Source: Planctomycetota bacterium (GTDB taxonomy: Bacteria > Planctomycetota > UBA1135 > GCA-002686595). Taken from it: a stretch of 64,000 nucleotides of DNA. The notes under the pieces were generated by a model. The model did no database searches. It saw nothing but the letters and a program-made list of their open reading frames with translations, and was not told the DNA's origin. This document shows positions 54,988-63,796 of this stretch, in pieces. The stretch covers positions 124,001-188,000 of the forward strand of contig JAKLKU010000011.1 of the NCBI GenBank assembly GCA_023150475.1. The letters run 5' to 3'. Made by a program: the position numbers and the translations under genes. How positions within the stretch are numbered: position 1 is the first letter of the stretch; every line of letters starts with the position of its first letter.

Positions 54988-56021
54988 CCGTGTCGGTGGC
55001 CGCACGAGCCGCCGTGCGCGTGGGCCGGCGCCGTGCCCTCGGCGTGCGCCGCGGGTCGCCGATTCTCGACCGGCAGCAGCCCGAGCTTCGCGAAGAGCGC
55101 GGCGTCGCTCGACGGCGCGGGGTTCGGCGTCGTCAGGAGCTCGTCGCCGACGAAGATCGAGTTCGCGCCGGCGAGGAAGCAGAGCGCTTGCGCGGCTTCG
55201 TGCATCTCGGTGCGACCGGCGGAGAGGCGCACGACCGAACGCGGCATCAGGATGCGCGCGGCGGCGACGGCGCGCACGATCTCGGTCCAATCGAGCGGCG
55301 CTTGGTTCGCGAGTGGCGTGCCTTCGATGCGCACGAGCGCGTTGATCGGCACGCTCTCGGGCTGCGGGTCGAGCACCGCGAGCTGGTGCAGGAGCTCGGC
55401 GCGCGCGTGTTGCGTCTCGCCGAGCCCGAGGATGCCGCCGGAGCACACGTGGATGCCCGCCGCGCGCACCGCATCGAGCGTCGCGAGCCGATCGTCCAGC
55501 GTGCGCGTGTGCACGATCTCGCCGTAGTGGCTCTTCCCGGTGTCGAGGTTGTGGTTGTAGTAGTCGAGGCCGGCGTCGCGCAGCTTCGCGGCTTGTTCGT
55601 CCTTCAACATGCCGAGCGTGACGCACGTCTCGAGCCCGAGGCTCTTCACTTCGCGCACCATCGCGAGCACGCGCTCGAACTCGGGCCCGTCCTTGACCTC
55701 GCGCCACGCGGCGCCCATGCAGAAACGATCGGCGCCGTTCGCCTTGGCGGCGCGCGCGGCGGCGAGCACGGCCTCGACCTGCATCAGCGGCTCGCGCTTG
55801 ACCGGCGTGTCGAAGTGCGCGCTCTGCGAGCAGTAGCCGCAGTCTTCCGCGCAACCGCCGGTCTTGATCGAGAGGAGCTGTGAGCACTGCACCCGCGACG
55901 GATCGTGGTGCTCGCGGTGCACCTTGGCGGCCTCGAAGACGAGCTCGAGCAACGGCCGCGCGAGCAGCGCTTCGACGTCGGCGACGGTGGGGGCTTTCGT
56001 GACCTGTGCGACGGGCGTCAT
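54984..56021 (-). CDS. bioB: Biotin synthase
   Basis: A 345-residue radical SAM enzyme inserting sulphur into dethiobiotin. It has the cluster motif [47 protein letters not shown] and RLSAGRTEM, all intact. The C-terminus is extended by a His/Gly/Cys-rich tail ([12 protein letters not shown]) beyond the usual end. First gene of the biotin operon, with a hairpin and a TAGAAT box just upstream and no Shine-Dalgarno. Confidence 0.97.
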   Translation of the reverse strand: MTPVAQVTKAPTVADVEALLARPLLELVFEAAKVHREHHDPSRVQCSQLLSIKTGGCAEDCGYCSQSAHFDTPVKREPLMQVEAVLAAARAAKANGADRFCMGAAWREVKDGPEFERVLAMVREVKSLGLETCVTLGMLKDEQAAKLRDAGLDYYNHNLDTGKSHYGEIVHTRTLDDRLATLDAVRAAGIHVCSGGILGLGETQHARAELLHQLAVLDPQPESVPINALVRIEGTPLANQAPLDWTEIVRAVAAARILMPRSVVRLSAGRTEMHEAAQALCFLAGANSIFVGDELLTTPNPAPSSDAALFAKLGLLPVENRRPAAHAEGTAPAHAHGGSCGHRHG

Positions 56022-56030
56022 GGGGCGAGG

Positions 56031-56036
56031 ATTCTA
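56031..56036 (-). promoter_or_regulatory. TAGAAT -10 box before bioB
   Basis: TAGAAT (one mismatch to TATAAT) lies 9 bases before the bioB ATG at 56021, in the 54-base gap after a terminator hairpin. The gap has no Shine-Dalgarno and no BirA-type inverted repeat that I can see. Confidence 0.5.
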
Positions 56037-56049
56037 GCGAGGAGCCGCG

Positions 56050-56074
56050 CGCGCCGCTCGCCGCCAGCGGCGCG
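56050..56074 (-). terminator. Hairpin terminator after lipoprotein gene, before bioB
   Basis: CGCGCCGCT and AGCGGCGCG form a perfect 9-bp stem with a 7-base loop, starting right after the stop at 56076. Confidence 0.6.
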
Positions 56075-56075
56075 T

Positions 56076-57266
56076 TCAGAAGGTCTCGGCGCGGAACACG
56101 GCGCCGACGCTCAACGACGCGCCTTCGTCGTCCGCGTCCGTGAGCACTGCGTCGCAGTCCGATTCGCGCACGAGCACCACGCGCAAACCCTCGCCGCGGC
56201 CCTCCGCCGACGAGAGCAGCAACCGTCGAAACGCGCCGTGCTTGCGGCCGACGTCGAGAGTGACGACGGAGACGAGCCGGGTCTCTGGTCCGGTGGCTCG
56301 AATCTTCGTGATCCGCGCCGAGGTGGGTTCGCCCGCGAGCCATCGCTCGAACGCGCGCGGCGAACCCCAGACTTCGGAGTCGGGTTTGGCATCGTCGTGG
56401 AGATGGAACTGTTCGAGCAACTCTCCATCCGCGTGATGGAGCAGCGCGACGTCCCACATCGCGTCGCACGGGACGATGAATCGCCGCGCGCCCCGCCGTA
56501 GCGGTGCGAAGAGCACGTGTTCTGCGACGTACGGTGACGTGCGCGCTTCGCAGGTCAGCAAGAGCAAGTCGCCGAACGCCGCGACGCGCCCGGCGCCGGT
56601 TTCGGACTCCCACCAACAGCCGCTGCGCTCGTAGTGGAAGTTGCCGGACTCGTCGATGACGAGTTGCTCGCGGCTCTCCATCGTCTGGGCGCGATACGTG
56701 CCCCGCCACTCCGCGAGCTCGACCGCCGCCGCGCGCGTGCCAGCGATCTCCACGCGCATGCGCGCGACCTCGTTGAACGGCGGCGGCAAGTCGGGACGTG
56801 GCGCACCGGCGGGCAACGTTCGACGCAGCCACTCGCGCGAGAGCTCAAGACCGCTCCTCACGTCGACGACGAGTTTCGACAGCCGGTCGTCGGGCACGAG
56901 CACGAGCTCGTCATCGACCGCGACGAGGTCGAACCCGCGGTCACTCGACGACGACGTGATCTCGTCGAGCTCGACGTGCGCGCCGAACGCGTACCAGACG
57001 CCGTCGCTCAACCGTCCGTCGAGCCGGGCGCCGTACGTCCCGTCTTCGCGGAACTCGATGACCTCGCCGAACTGCGCCTCGAAGGCGCCGACGAACACGC
57101 TCGCGTCGATCGCTTCGTGCGGCGCCGTGCCGAAGCGTGCTTCGGAGCCCAACGCTGCCGTGAATGCGCTCGGCGCAGCCTCGACCCGCTGAGCGTCCGT
57201 AACCGCCTGCGGCACCTCCGGCGCGCACGCGGCCACGGCCGCGCAGAGGCACACGAGGAGCTTCAT
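56076..57266 (-). CDS. Lipoprotein of the paralogous WxGxY/CNA-type family
   Basis: A 396-residue protein whose ATG overlaps the preceding stop (ATGA). The N-terminus MKLLVCLCAAVAACAP looks like a lipoprotein signal. It has an extra N-terminal domain (about 40-170, VIEFREDGTYGARLDGRLSDG, VDDELVLVPDDRLS). The family core follows: helix AVELA, then EWRGTYRAQTMESREQLVID, ESGNFHYERSGCWW, RGARRFIVPCDAMWDVALLH, and the C-terminal VTLDVGRKHGAFRRLLL. Compared with 48206 the CNA box is replaced by ALLHHADG. Function unknown. Confidence 0.7.
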   Translation of the reverse strand: MKLLVCLCAAVAACAPEVPQAVTDAQRVEAAPSAFTAALGSEARFGTAPHEAIDASVFVGAFEAQFGEVIEFREDGTYGARLDGRLSDGVWYAFGAHVELDEITSSSSDRGFDLVAVDDELVLVPDDRLSKLVVDVRSGLELSREWLRRTLPAGAPRPDLPPPFNEVARMRVEIAGTRAAAVELAEWRGTYRAQTMESREQLVIDESGNFHYERSGCWWESETGAGRVAAFGDLLLLTCEARTSPYVAEHVLFAPLRRGARRFIVPCDAMWDVALLHHADGELLEQFHLHDDAKPDSEVWGSPRAFERWLAGEPTSARITKIRATGPETRLVSVVTLDVGRKHGAFRRLLLSSAEGRGEGLRVVLVRESDCDAVLTDADDEGASLSVGAVFRAETF

Positions 57267-57523
57267 CGCTCCGCCTCGCTCGTCGACGGTCGCAGGGGAT
57301 CCGGCCTTCGCGACGAACACTCGGTGCCGATCGGACACGGGCGACCACCGGATTCGCCGCGGGTGCGCCCCAAGCTCGAGCGTTCGAAGACCTCGCAGAG
57401 TTCGAGCGTCGAACGCCCTTCGTCGATGAATTGTCCGTGCGCGACGAGCGCGGGATCGAGCGTTTCGAGCTCGCGCCCGCAACCCGCGAGGCCGAGCAAG
57501 CCGATCGCGACGAGCGTCCGCAT
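57263..57523 (-). CDS. Small lipoprotein
   Basis: An 86-residue protein with a clear lipoprotein signal (MRTLVAIGLLGLAGC, Cys 15). The rest is short and charged, with two further Cys residues (LELCEVFE, RPCPIGTEC). It is joined to the next gene by an ATGA overlap and has a TAGACT box 7 bases before the ATG. Function unknown; possibly the partner of the lipoprotein encoded downstream. Confidence 0.6.
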   Translation of the reverse strand: MRTLVAIGLLGLAGCGRELETLDPALVAHGQFIDEGRSTLELCEVFERSSLGRTRGESGGRPCPIGTECSSRRPDPLRPSTSEAER

Positions 57524-57530
57524 CGACCGG

Positions 57531-57536
57531 AGTCTA
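57531..57536 (-). promoter_or_regulatory. TAnnnT -10 box before small lipoprotein
   Basis: TAGACT lies 7 bases before the ATG at 57523, no Shine-Dalgarno. Likely promoter of the two-lipoprotein operon. Confidence 0.45.
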
Positions 57537-57585
57537 ACCGCGCGCGGCGAACTCGCCGGCGTTCGTCGGCGGCAGGTCCACCTTG

Positions 57586-58671
57586 CTAGCGATTCCGCGG
57601 CACCTGCGCGGCGGGCGTCGGAAGCGGCGTGCGCCGAGCGCGCAGGAACACGACCGCTGACTTGCCGGCCTCGGTGAAGGGCGCGCGGAACAGCGCACAG
57701 TGATCGACGCCGATCAGCAGCCGCGATTCCAGCGAGACCCGTGTCACGTCGGGCACGCCGACTTCGACTTCGGACATGCCAGGAAGGCCGAGCGTGATCT
57801 TCTTGGTCGCGATCGGACGGGTCACTTGGCTGTGCGCGATCGAAACTTCGACACCGACGTGCTCGGGATCGACGAACACCGCACGGGCATCGATGTCGAA
57901 GCCGTCGCGCACGACGTCGATCTGAGGATCGGCGATCGCGGTCGAGCCGGGTTCGACCAGGACGACCTTCCAATCCTTGATGTACGCGAGCTCCTCGACC
58001 GTCGAGATCTGTGCGCGTTGCCTCGGGAACACGAGGACCTTCGGGCTCTGCACGATGCTGGCGACGGTGTCGCGCTTCAGTCGCTCGAGTGCGGCGTCCG
58101 CGTCGGCCTTCGCGAGCATGGCGACGGCGCTGTCTCGGAACAGCGTGTCGAACGCTTTCTCGTCGGACGCGACGAACGTGAATTCGAGGCTGACGAGGTC
58201 ACTGATCTCGCGTTGTGCGGAGAGGAACTGGTCGAGCCACGCGTGTCGATCGGCGGAGACGTGCGCGACCAACGTGCCGTCGCTCGCGACGAAGACGCTG
58301 TCGCGCTCGCCGCCTAGCCCTGCGACGACGCGTTCGCCACGACGGAGCACCGTCATGTCGGTCCCGGGAGCGATGCTGGGGCGCATCCACGTGTGGATGA
58401 GCTCGTCGAGGTCGGCGGCCGGCCCCTCGAGTCGGTGTTCGCGCAGGACGAGGCGTGTGCCCTGATCCGTCGTCACGCGCGAAACGGAAACCTCGCGTGA
58501 TCGACCGGGTGCGCCGTCGCCGAGTGCGATCGACTCGCCTTCCGTGCGCAGGGCATCCGCATCGAGGATGTCGGTGACGTCGAGAACGCGTCGCGTGCGC
58601 TCCTGAGCCGCGGGCGTGACCGGTTGGCGACCGTCTTGGACGAAGGAGAGCAGGGCGAGAAGCGCGATCAT
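57586..58671 (-). CDS. Exported secretin-like domain protein
   Basis: A 361-residue protein with a short signal (MIALLALLSFVQDG). The N-terminal half (about 30-190) resembles secretin N-type modules by pattern only (RVLDVTDILDADALR, DELIHTWMRP). The C-terminal half carries secretin-core-like strings: VQSPKVLVFPRQRAQISTVE, then DGFDIDARAVFVDPEHVGVEVSIAHSQV, then VSLESRLLIGVD. It is too short for a complete GspD/PilQ secretin and is the third gene of a sigma/anti-sigma operon (ATGA overlap). The assignment rests on patterns, not a search. Confidence 0.55.
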   Translation of the reverse strand: MIALLALLSFVQDGRQPVTPAAQERTRRVLDVTDILDADALRTEGESIALGDGAPGRSREVSVSRVTTDQGTRLVLREHRLEGPAADLDELIHTWMRPSIAPGTDMTVLRRGERVVAGLGGERDSVFVASDGTLVAHVSADRHAWLDQFLSAQREISDLVSLEFTFVASDEKAFDTLFRDSAVAMLAKADADAALERLKRDTVASIVQSPKVLVFPRQRAQISTVEELAYIKDWKVVLVEPGSTAIADPQIDVVRDGFDIDARAVFVDPEHVGVEVSIAHSQVTRPIATKKITLGLPGMSEVEVGVPDVTRVSLESRLLIGVDHCALFRAPFTEAGKSAVVFLRARRTPLPTPAAQVPRNR

Positions 58672-59141
58672 GGCTGGTTTCCTCGGGTGGACTCGATGGA
58701 CACGGAGGCGAGCGTCTCACCCGTGTCGAGACTCTGGGTGCGAAGCGTGCCGTCCGGCACGACGCGCACGACGGTGCGACGTCCGCCGACGCTGCGGCTG
58801 ACTTCGATGCGGAAGTCGATGACCTGCTCGCCGACGTCGAACGCGGAGACCGTGGTCGGGTCGACGGGGACTGGCAGCGCGAGACGCCACAGCACCAGGG
58901 CGCCGACGCCGCCGAGCGTCAGGATCACGGCGGCTGCGGCCGCCGCGACGAGCCACGGTCGATGTGCGAGTTCGGGCTGCAAGCGAGGCAGCGCGGCGAG
59001 GCGTCGCTCGAGCGCGAGGAGCGCGTCCAGCCGCTCGGGGCGTTCGGCTAGCGCGTCTTGCACACCATCGTCGGCGAGTGGGTCGCGGCGCTCGTCGAGC
59101 GCGGTGTTCACGGCGTCCCAGAATTCGGCGTCGGTCTTCAT
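58668..59141 (-). CDS. Membrane anti-sigma-like protein
   Basis: A 157-residue protein. Residues 1-60 are helical and acidic/basic (FWDAVNTALDERRDPLADDG), followed by one membrane helix (about 70-92, PWLVAAAAAAVILTLGGVGALVLW) and a short outside beta domain (VIDFRIEVSRSVGGRRTVVR). No zinc-finger Cys. Its place 16 bases after an ECF sigma gene and its topology indicate an anti-sigma factor. Translationally coupled to the secretin-like gene. Confidence 0.75.
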   Translation of the reverse strand: MKTDAEFWDAVNTALDERRDPLADDGVQDALAERPERLDALLALERRLAALPRLQPELAHRPWLVAAAAAAVILTLGGVGALVLWRLALPVPVDPTTVSAFDVGEQVIDFRIEVSRSVGGRRTVVRVVPDGTLRTQSLDTGETLASVSIESTRGNQP

Positions 59142-59157
59142 GCTCGTGCTTCCGTGT

Positions 59158-59736
59158 TCACGGTCGTTCCTCCGCGAGCCGTTTGCGCGCGCGGCAGAGG
59201 TGCGACTTGACGGTGCCCTCCGCGAGTCCGAGCGCGGCGGCGATCTCACGCACGCTCTCGCCGCATTGGTGGAAGCGCACGAGCACGTCGCGTTCGACGC
59301 GCGAGAGCTTTGCGAGCAGCACGGCGACGTGTTCGCGCTCCTCGACGCGCGTGTCGGGCGCGGCGGCGGGCTCGAGCGGCTCGTGCGACGTCGTTTCACG
59401 CGCGCGGCGAGCACGGTGGTCGACGCACACGTTCAAGGCAGTCTTCGCGAGCCACGGCCCTAGCGCGCGCCGGCCGTCGAAAGTGTCCCGATAGCGCAGC
59501 GCGCGGGAGACGACTTCCTGCACCAGATCGTCGACGTCGCCAGCCGGCGCAAGCTTCGCCACGAGCGCGCGCAACGCCGGCAACTCGCGCTCGAGCCCGA
59601 GCGGAGCACTGTCCGATGCCGCAGCGAGCTTCGCGGTCGGATCGAGGCCCTGCGGCGCGGCTTGCTTCGACGGCGATGCGAGGTTCGTCGTCGGAACGAG
59701 CTTCGGCGGAGGTTCGTGGGTCACGCGGGGGCTCAC
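59158..59736 (-). CDS. ECF RNA polymerase sigma factor
   Basis: A 192-residue sigma factor; the GTG at 59736 is chosen because a TAACGT box lies 5 bases upstream and a longer frame would overlap the divergent protease gene. Region 2 lies around ALRALVAKLAPAGDVDDLVQEVVSRALRY and WLAKTALNVCVDHRARRARE. Region 4 lies around LSRVERDVLVRFHQCGESVREIAAALGLAEGTVKSHLCRARKRL. The N-terminal 40 residues are low-complexity. It heads the operon with the anti-sigma-like and secretin-like genes. Confidence 0.88.
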   Translation of the reverse strand: MSPRVTHEPPPKLVPTTNLASPSKQAAPQGLDPTAKLAAASDSAPLGLERELPALRALVAKLAPAGDVDDLVQEVVSRALRYRDTFDGRRALGPWLAKTALNVCVDHRARRARETTSHEPLEPAAAPDTRVEEREHVAVLLAKLSRVERDVLVRFHQCGESVREIAAALGLAEGTVKSHLCRARKRLAEERP

Positions 59737-59741
59737 GTCGG

Positions 59742-59747
59742 ACGTTA
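59742..59747 (-). promoter_or_regulatory. TAnnnT box before ECF sigma gene
   Basis: TAACGT lies 5 bases before the GTG at 59736, with no Shine-Dalgarno. Candidate leaderless promoter and support for that start. Confidence 0.3.
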
Positions 59748-59851
59748 CTACCGGCGGCGCGCTTCCGCGGTTGCAAGCGCGTCGGATTTCGTCGCGCACG
59801 GCGCCGAAGGGCGGTTGCGGGGCGCGCGGAGGCCTGCGAGCCTGGCGCGTC

Positions 59852-61732
59852 ATGGGGCTCCTGATCGCGTTCGTCGCCCGTGCGCTCTGTGCCGCGCTCG
59901 CCGTCGCGGCGTCCGACGGGCCCGACGCGCCGTCCAAGTCGCCCGTTCCGGCGCCCTTGGAGACACCGGTCGAATGCGTCGTCTCCGGCCGCACGTCGAC
60001 GCTGCGCTCGATCGAGGTCGCGAACGTCGGCCACACGATCCCGAAGACCTACGCCGAAGGCCACCTGGTCGACGTCGAGGGCTTCGAGTGGTTCGTCAGT
60101 CGCCACTACGCGCTCCAGACCGACTACTCCGCCGAGCGCGCGAAGCACCTGCTCTCGTTGCTCGAACTCGCCCACCCGCACTACGTCGAGCTCTTCGGCC
60201 GCGAACTCCCCGACAGCGACACGACACGCATGGCCGTCGTCTACGGCGCGTCGAAGGAGAGCCTCGACAAGGCGCTGAAGGCGAATGGCATCGCGTGGGA
60301 CTTCGGCGGCGGCGGGATCACGTACGAGCGTCTGAACATCGCTTACCAGTACCCGAGCGGCACGCTGCAGTACCACCAGCGTTACATCCTGCTGCACGAG
60401 TGCGCGCACCTCTATCAGGTCTGTCTCGAGGGCACGACGTTCACCACTCCGAGTTGGTACTTCGAAGGCGTCGCCGACGCGCTCGCGCACCACGTGTGGG
60501 AGGCAGCGCCGTCGCGGCTGACGGTCGACGTCGTCGACAAGCCGACGGTCAACGACTGGTATCACGACGGGCTCGAGACCTTCGCGCGCGAGCCGTTCAC
60601 CGCGAGCGACATCCTCGCGGGCCGGCGCGGCGGACGCGATCTCGGCTTCCTGTTGGTCACGTACCTCGCGAGCGACCTCGAGCGCGCGCAACGTTTCGCG
60701 ATCTGGCGCGACGAGCTCTTCCGTCTCGACCTCTACGCGAAGTGCCAGGACGACTCGCTGCGGCTCGTCGACGAGCTCTTCGGCGTCCAAACGCTCGATC
60801 GCGATTTCGACGCGTGGCTGAAAGCGCGCCGCTCGTCGTTCCGGTACGTCGACTGGGGCTGGGAGCAGGACGGTGACTCGCTGATGTCGTACGGTTGGCC
60901 GCAGACCGGAGCGTTCTCGCAGACCGACTTGCTCTTCGAGCCCGGCGCGAAGCCCGCGCACGATCGCTACGTGATGGACTATCCGCTGCACGCGCGTTCG
61001 CGCCTGGTGGACGAGCCGCGCCGCGGCGTCGACGAGCCGATCGTCGGTTGTCTCGTCGGCTTCCGCGAGAACCCCGATGCAGGCGAGGTCGGGCTCGCGC
61101 TCGGCGTCGAGGGCCGCTCGTTCGCCAGCGCGCGGGTCGATCGCCGCCAGACGTTGATCCTCGACGCGAGCGACCTCGGCGGCGAGCGGCGTGAGCTCGC
61201 GCTCTCCGATGCGTTCCGCGCGGCGACGCAGCCGGACTACGAGATCGGTCTGACGCTCTGCATTCGGCGCGAGCGGCTCGAACTCGTCGCACGCGCCGGC
61301 GATCCGAGTGCGCCTGTCGTCGCGGAGCTCTCGGTGCCGCTGGATCCACAGCAGCGCGAGCGTTCGTTGCGGCGTCCGCTCGCGGTGATCTCGCGCGGCG
61401 GCAAGCACTGGATCACGCCGTACGTCGACGACGCGCGCGCGCCGGAGCCGGAGCTCGACGTCGCCGCGCCGCCGAACCGGTGGCGTTTCGCGTCGCAGCG
61501 TGAGCTCGCGGCGGTGACCCGCGCCGTCTGGCGGCTCGGTGCGCATGCGCCTTTGGAGCTCGAAGCAGCACGCCAGGCGCTCGCGCGCTCGGCCCGCGGC
61601 GACGCGGCGGCGCAGGCTGCGGCGCGTGCGGCGTACCTCGCGACGCTGGCGCAGCTTCGTGACGACGTGCGCGCCTGCGCCGCACCGGAGTCCCTCCGCG
61701 AGGCGGCGCTCGCCGAGCTCGGCGGCGACTGA
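59852..61732 (+). CDS. Secreted gluzincin metalloprotease-like protein
   Basis: A 626-residue protein with a signal peptide (MGLLIAFVARALCAALAVAA) from the ATG at 59852. The zinc-binding HExxH motif is HECAH at 182-186 (YILLHECAHLYQ), with the third ligand in WYFEGVAD (Glu205), the arrangement of gluzincins/peptidase MA-like clans. Residues about 330-545 resemble a jelly-roll ligand-binding domain (VGCLVGFRENPDAGEVGLAL, YEIGLTLCIRRERLELVA). The C-terminal 90 residues are helical and Ala-rich. Likely an extracytoplasmic protease acting on glycoproteins or surface proteins; substrate unknown. Confidence 0.82.
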   Translation: MGLLIAFVARALCAALAVAASDGPDAPSKSPVPAPLETPVECVVSGRTSTLRSIEVANVGHTIPKTYAEGHLVDVEGFEWFVSRHYALQTDYSAERAKHLLSLLELAHPHYVELFGRELPDSDTTRMAVVYGASKESLDKALKANGIAWDFGGGGITYERLNIAYQYPSGTLQYHQRYILLHECAHLYQVCLEGTTFTTPSWYFEGVADALAHHVWEAAPSRLTVDVVDKPTVNDWYHDGLETFAREPFTASDILAGRRGGRDLGFLLVTYLASDLERAQRFAIWRDELFRLDLYAKCQDDSLRLVDELFGVQTLDRDFDAWLKARRSSFRYVDWGWEQDGDSLMSYGWPQTGAFSQTDLLFEPGAKPAHDRYVMDYPLHARSRLVDEPRRGVDEPIVGCLVGFRENPDAGEVGLALGVEGRSFASARVDRRQTLILDASDLGGERRELALSDAFRAATQPDYEIGLTLCIRRERLELVARAGDPSAPVVAELSVPLDPQQRERSLRRPLAVISRGGKHWITPYVDDARAPEPELDVAAPPNRWRFASQRELAAVTRAVWRLGAHAPLELEAARQALARSARGDAAAQAAARAAYLATLAQLRDDVRACAAPESLREAALAELGGD

Positions 61733-61749
61733 CCGCCGCCGATCAGCGG

Positions 61750-61770
61750 TCGCGACGCCGGCGTTCGCGA
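61750..61770. terminator. Hairpin between converging genes
   Basis: TCGCGACG and CG-T-TCGCGA pair with one bulged T and loop CCGG, midway between stops at 61732 and 61815. Confidence 0.4.
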
Positions 61771-61814
61771 GCCATCATCGAGTCGGCCGCGTGGTTCGGC
61801 GCGCTCGCCTGGGC

Positions 61815-62765
61815 TCACGGCCGCGTCGTCGCGCGTGTGCCGATCGGCGGCGTCGGGAAGCCCTCGCCGCGGCGATCGAGGATGCCGCGAGCGGTGTGCT
61901 CGGCCGTGTCCTCGATCGTCATCCACGAGCCCGAACGCGCGTCGCCGACGAAGAACTCGAGGTCCGCGACGACGCCGTCGCGCCAACCGCGATCGAGCGT
62001 GATCCGCGTGATCACTTCTTGGCGGTCGGCGTCGACGCAGATCTCGAAGCGTTCGACGTGGCAGATCCGTGCTGCGAGCGGCGCGTCGAGCAGGAGCTTC
62101 GAGCCCCGCTCGCCCAACCGCGGCTTGCCGACGATCGCGCGCGCTTCGTCGCCGTCGTGGAGGAAGAAGCACCCGTGACGCTCGGTGCGTGGCTCCCAAC
62201 CGTGATTGATCGCGTTGCAGAACGCGACGAGCTGGCTCTCTTCGAGCAAGTAGTTGCGCTCGCCCCAACGCACGGCCAAGAGTTTCGTCGGGAACCCGCG
62301 CAGCCCGACGCGCTCGTTCGGCCACGCAGGCGCGAGCTCGAGCGCGTCGCCCAAGCCGAGCACGTCGCCCAGAACGCGCACGTCACCATGATTTCGATCG
62401 TGGCCGCGGCCCGGGATGCAGCCGTGCGAACCCGCGACGAAACCGGCGCTTTGACCGAGCACGAGCTCGACGTGCTCGCCGGTGCCGTCGCCGCGGAAAT
62501 AGCGGCCTTCCCACGTTGGCCCACTGCGGCGCGCGAGTTCGCTCTCGATCGCGCGTCGCCGCGTCTCGAGCTCGCGTTCGGCGTCAGCGGACCAACGAGC
62601 CTCGAAGTCGGCGGCGATCGTAAGCGTGCGTTCGACGGACGGACCGCGCGGATCGCGCGTGGCCTCCGCGTGAGGAGCGAGCGTTCCGCATGGATCCGAC
62701 GCCGTCGGGCCGAAGCACGCGGCGAATCCGGCGGCGAGGACGATGGTCGGAACGACGGCTCTCAT
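61815..62765 (-). CDS. Lipoprotein of the paralogous WxGxY/CNA-type family
   Basis: A 316-residue protein with a lipoprotein signal (MRAVVPTIVLAAGFAAC, Cys 17) and GAGGAG about 10 bases before the ATG. It carries the family series: helix RRRAIESELARR, domain start PTWEGRYFRGDGTG with GFVAGSHGC, box WGERNYLLEESQLVAFCNAINHG, and C-terminal ITRITLDRGWRDGVVADLEFF. It is the first of three tandem family members at the right end of the window. Function unknown. Confidence 0.72.
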   Translation of the reverse strand: MRAVVPTIVLAAGFAACFGPTASDPCGTLAPHAEATRDPRGPSVERTLTIAADFEARWSADAERELETRRRAIESELARRSGPTWEGRYFRGDGTGEHVELVLGQSAGFVAGSHGCIPGRGHDRNHGDVRVLGDVLGLGDALELAPAWPNERVGLRGFPTKLLAVRWGERNYLLEESQLVAFCNAINHGWEPRTERHGCFFLHDGDEARAIVGKPRLGERGSKLLLDAPLAARICHVERFEICVDADRQEVITRITLDRGWRDGVVADLEFFVGDARSGSWMTIEDTAEHTARGILDRRGEGFPTPPIGTRATTRP

Positions 62766-62839
62766 GCGCTGGCGACTCCTCGAGTCGCGCTACAACGCGA
62801 CCCGCGAGCGGTTTCTTGGCCGCCGTGCACGAAATGCGT

Positions 62840-63706
62840 TCAGCGCGAGTCGGTCGATGCGCTCACGCCGATTCGCGGCAGCGGCGCGTCTTGCGGCACG
62901 TACGCGAAGAGCTCGAGCTCGGCGCCGGGCTCGGCGGATTCGACGGTGAAGAGCGCCGACGTTCCACCCGACTCCGCTGGCGTGACCGGCACGAAGTACG
63001 TCATGCCGACGAGAGCGCGTTCATCCGCGCCGATGTCGAGGCGCACGTGTTGGCAGAGCCCCGGTTTGCCCTCGTACCCGACGTACGGAACCCAATCGGC
63101 GAGCGTCACGCGACCGACGATCGGCGTCGCGAGTTGGTACTTCTGGAACGACGGCGGCACGACGAGCGGCTCCAGCGGATCGACTTCCCCGTTGTCGACG
63201 TGCGCGAAGCCGAGCGCCGGAATTCGTCCGCCGCTCGATGCATTGCACGCCGCGATCACCTGCTTCGCGCCTCGCAACAGGAAACGAGCGGAGCCCTTCT
63301 CTACCGGCACGAGCTCCGCCGGGAAGTCGACTCCCGTGTAGAAGTAGGGCGGAACCGTCGCGACGAGTCGCAACGTGTTCCCATCGAACTCGACGCTGCC
63401 CGTCAACGCGTCCTTCGCTCCGCAGTAGCCGCCGAAGTAGGCGAACCCGTTGCGCGGTGCGACGAGCACCGTCTCCCTTCCGTGGCCACCCTCGTGCACA
63501 TATTCGCCGGCCCAGCTCGGCAGCTCGGCCTGCGCGAGCTCGTCGCGAAGGACGCGTTGCGCCGCTTCGCAGACCTCCAATCGCGCGACGCGCTCGGCGG
63601 CCGAGGCTGCTCGCGCCGCGGATTCGTAGCGCCTCGCGATCGACACGACTCCCAGCACGATCGCTGCGATCATCACGACGGCGAACACGAGCGTCAGACG
63701 GTGCAT
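62840..63706 (-). CDS. Membrane-anchored protein of the paralogous WxGxY/CNA-type family
   Basis: A 288-residue protein with an N-terminal membrane helix (LVFAVVMIAAIVLGVVSIA). It shows the family core: VLRDELAQAELPSWAGEYVHE, GFAYFGGYCG, KGSARFLLRGAKQVIAACNA, and the C-terminal part VRLDIGADERALVGMTYFVP. It aligns best with the partial gene at the right edge (RIDVGADRRALGGMSFLV), so the two are a recent tandem duplication. Function unknown. Confidence 0.72.
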   Translation of the reverse strand: MHRLTLVFAVVMIAAIVLGVVSIARRYESAARAASAAERVARLEVCEAAQRVLRDELAQAELPSWAGEYVHEGGHGRETVLVAPRNGFAYFGGYCGAKDALTGSVEFDGNTLRLVATVPPYFYTGVDFPAELVPVEKGSARFLLRGAKQVIAACNASSGGRIPALGFAHVDNGEVDPLEPLVVPPSFQKYQLATPIVGRVTLADWVPYVGYEGKPGLCQHVRLDIGADERALVGMTYFVPVTPAESGGTSALFTVESAEPGAELELFAYVPQDAPLPRIGVSASTDSR

Positions 63707-63796
63707 CGGAGGATCTCATGATCGCTCGGAAGCGCGAACTCGGCAACTCGTGCGAGAGCGGCGCCGCCGCGTGCTCGTGTGCCGCGCTCGGAGCGT

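Noticed and set aside
56022..56075. BirA operator before bioB
   Set aside because: The 54-base gap holds a hairpin that reads as a terminator and a -10 box; no long AT-rich inverted repeat of BirA type is present.
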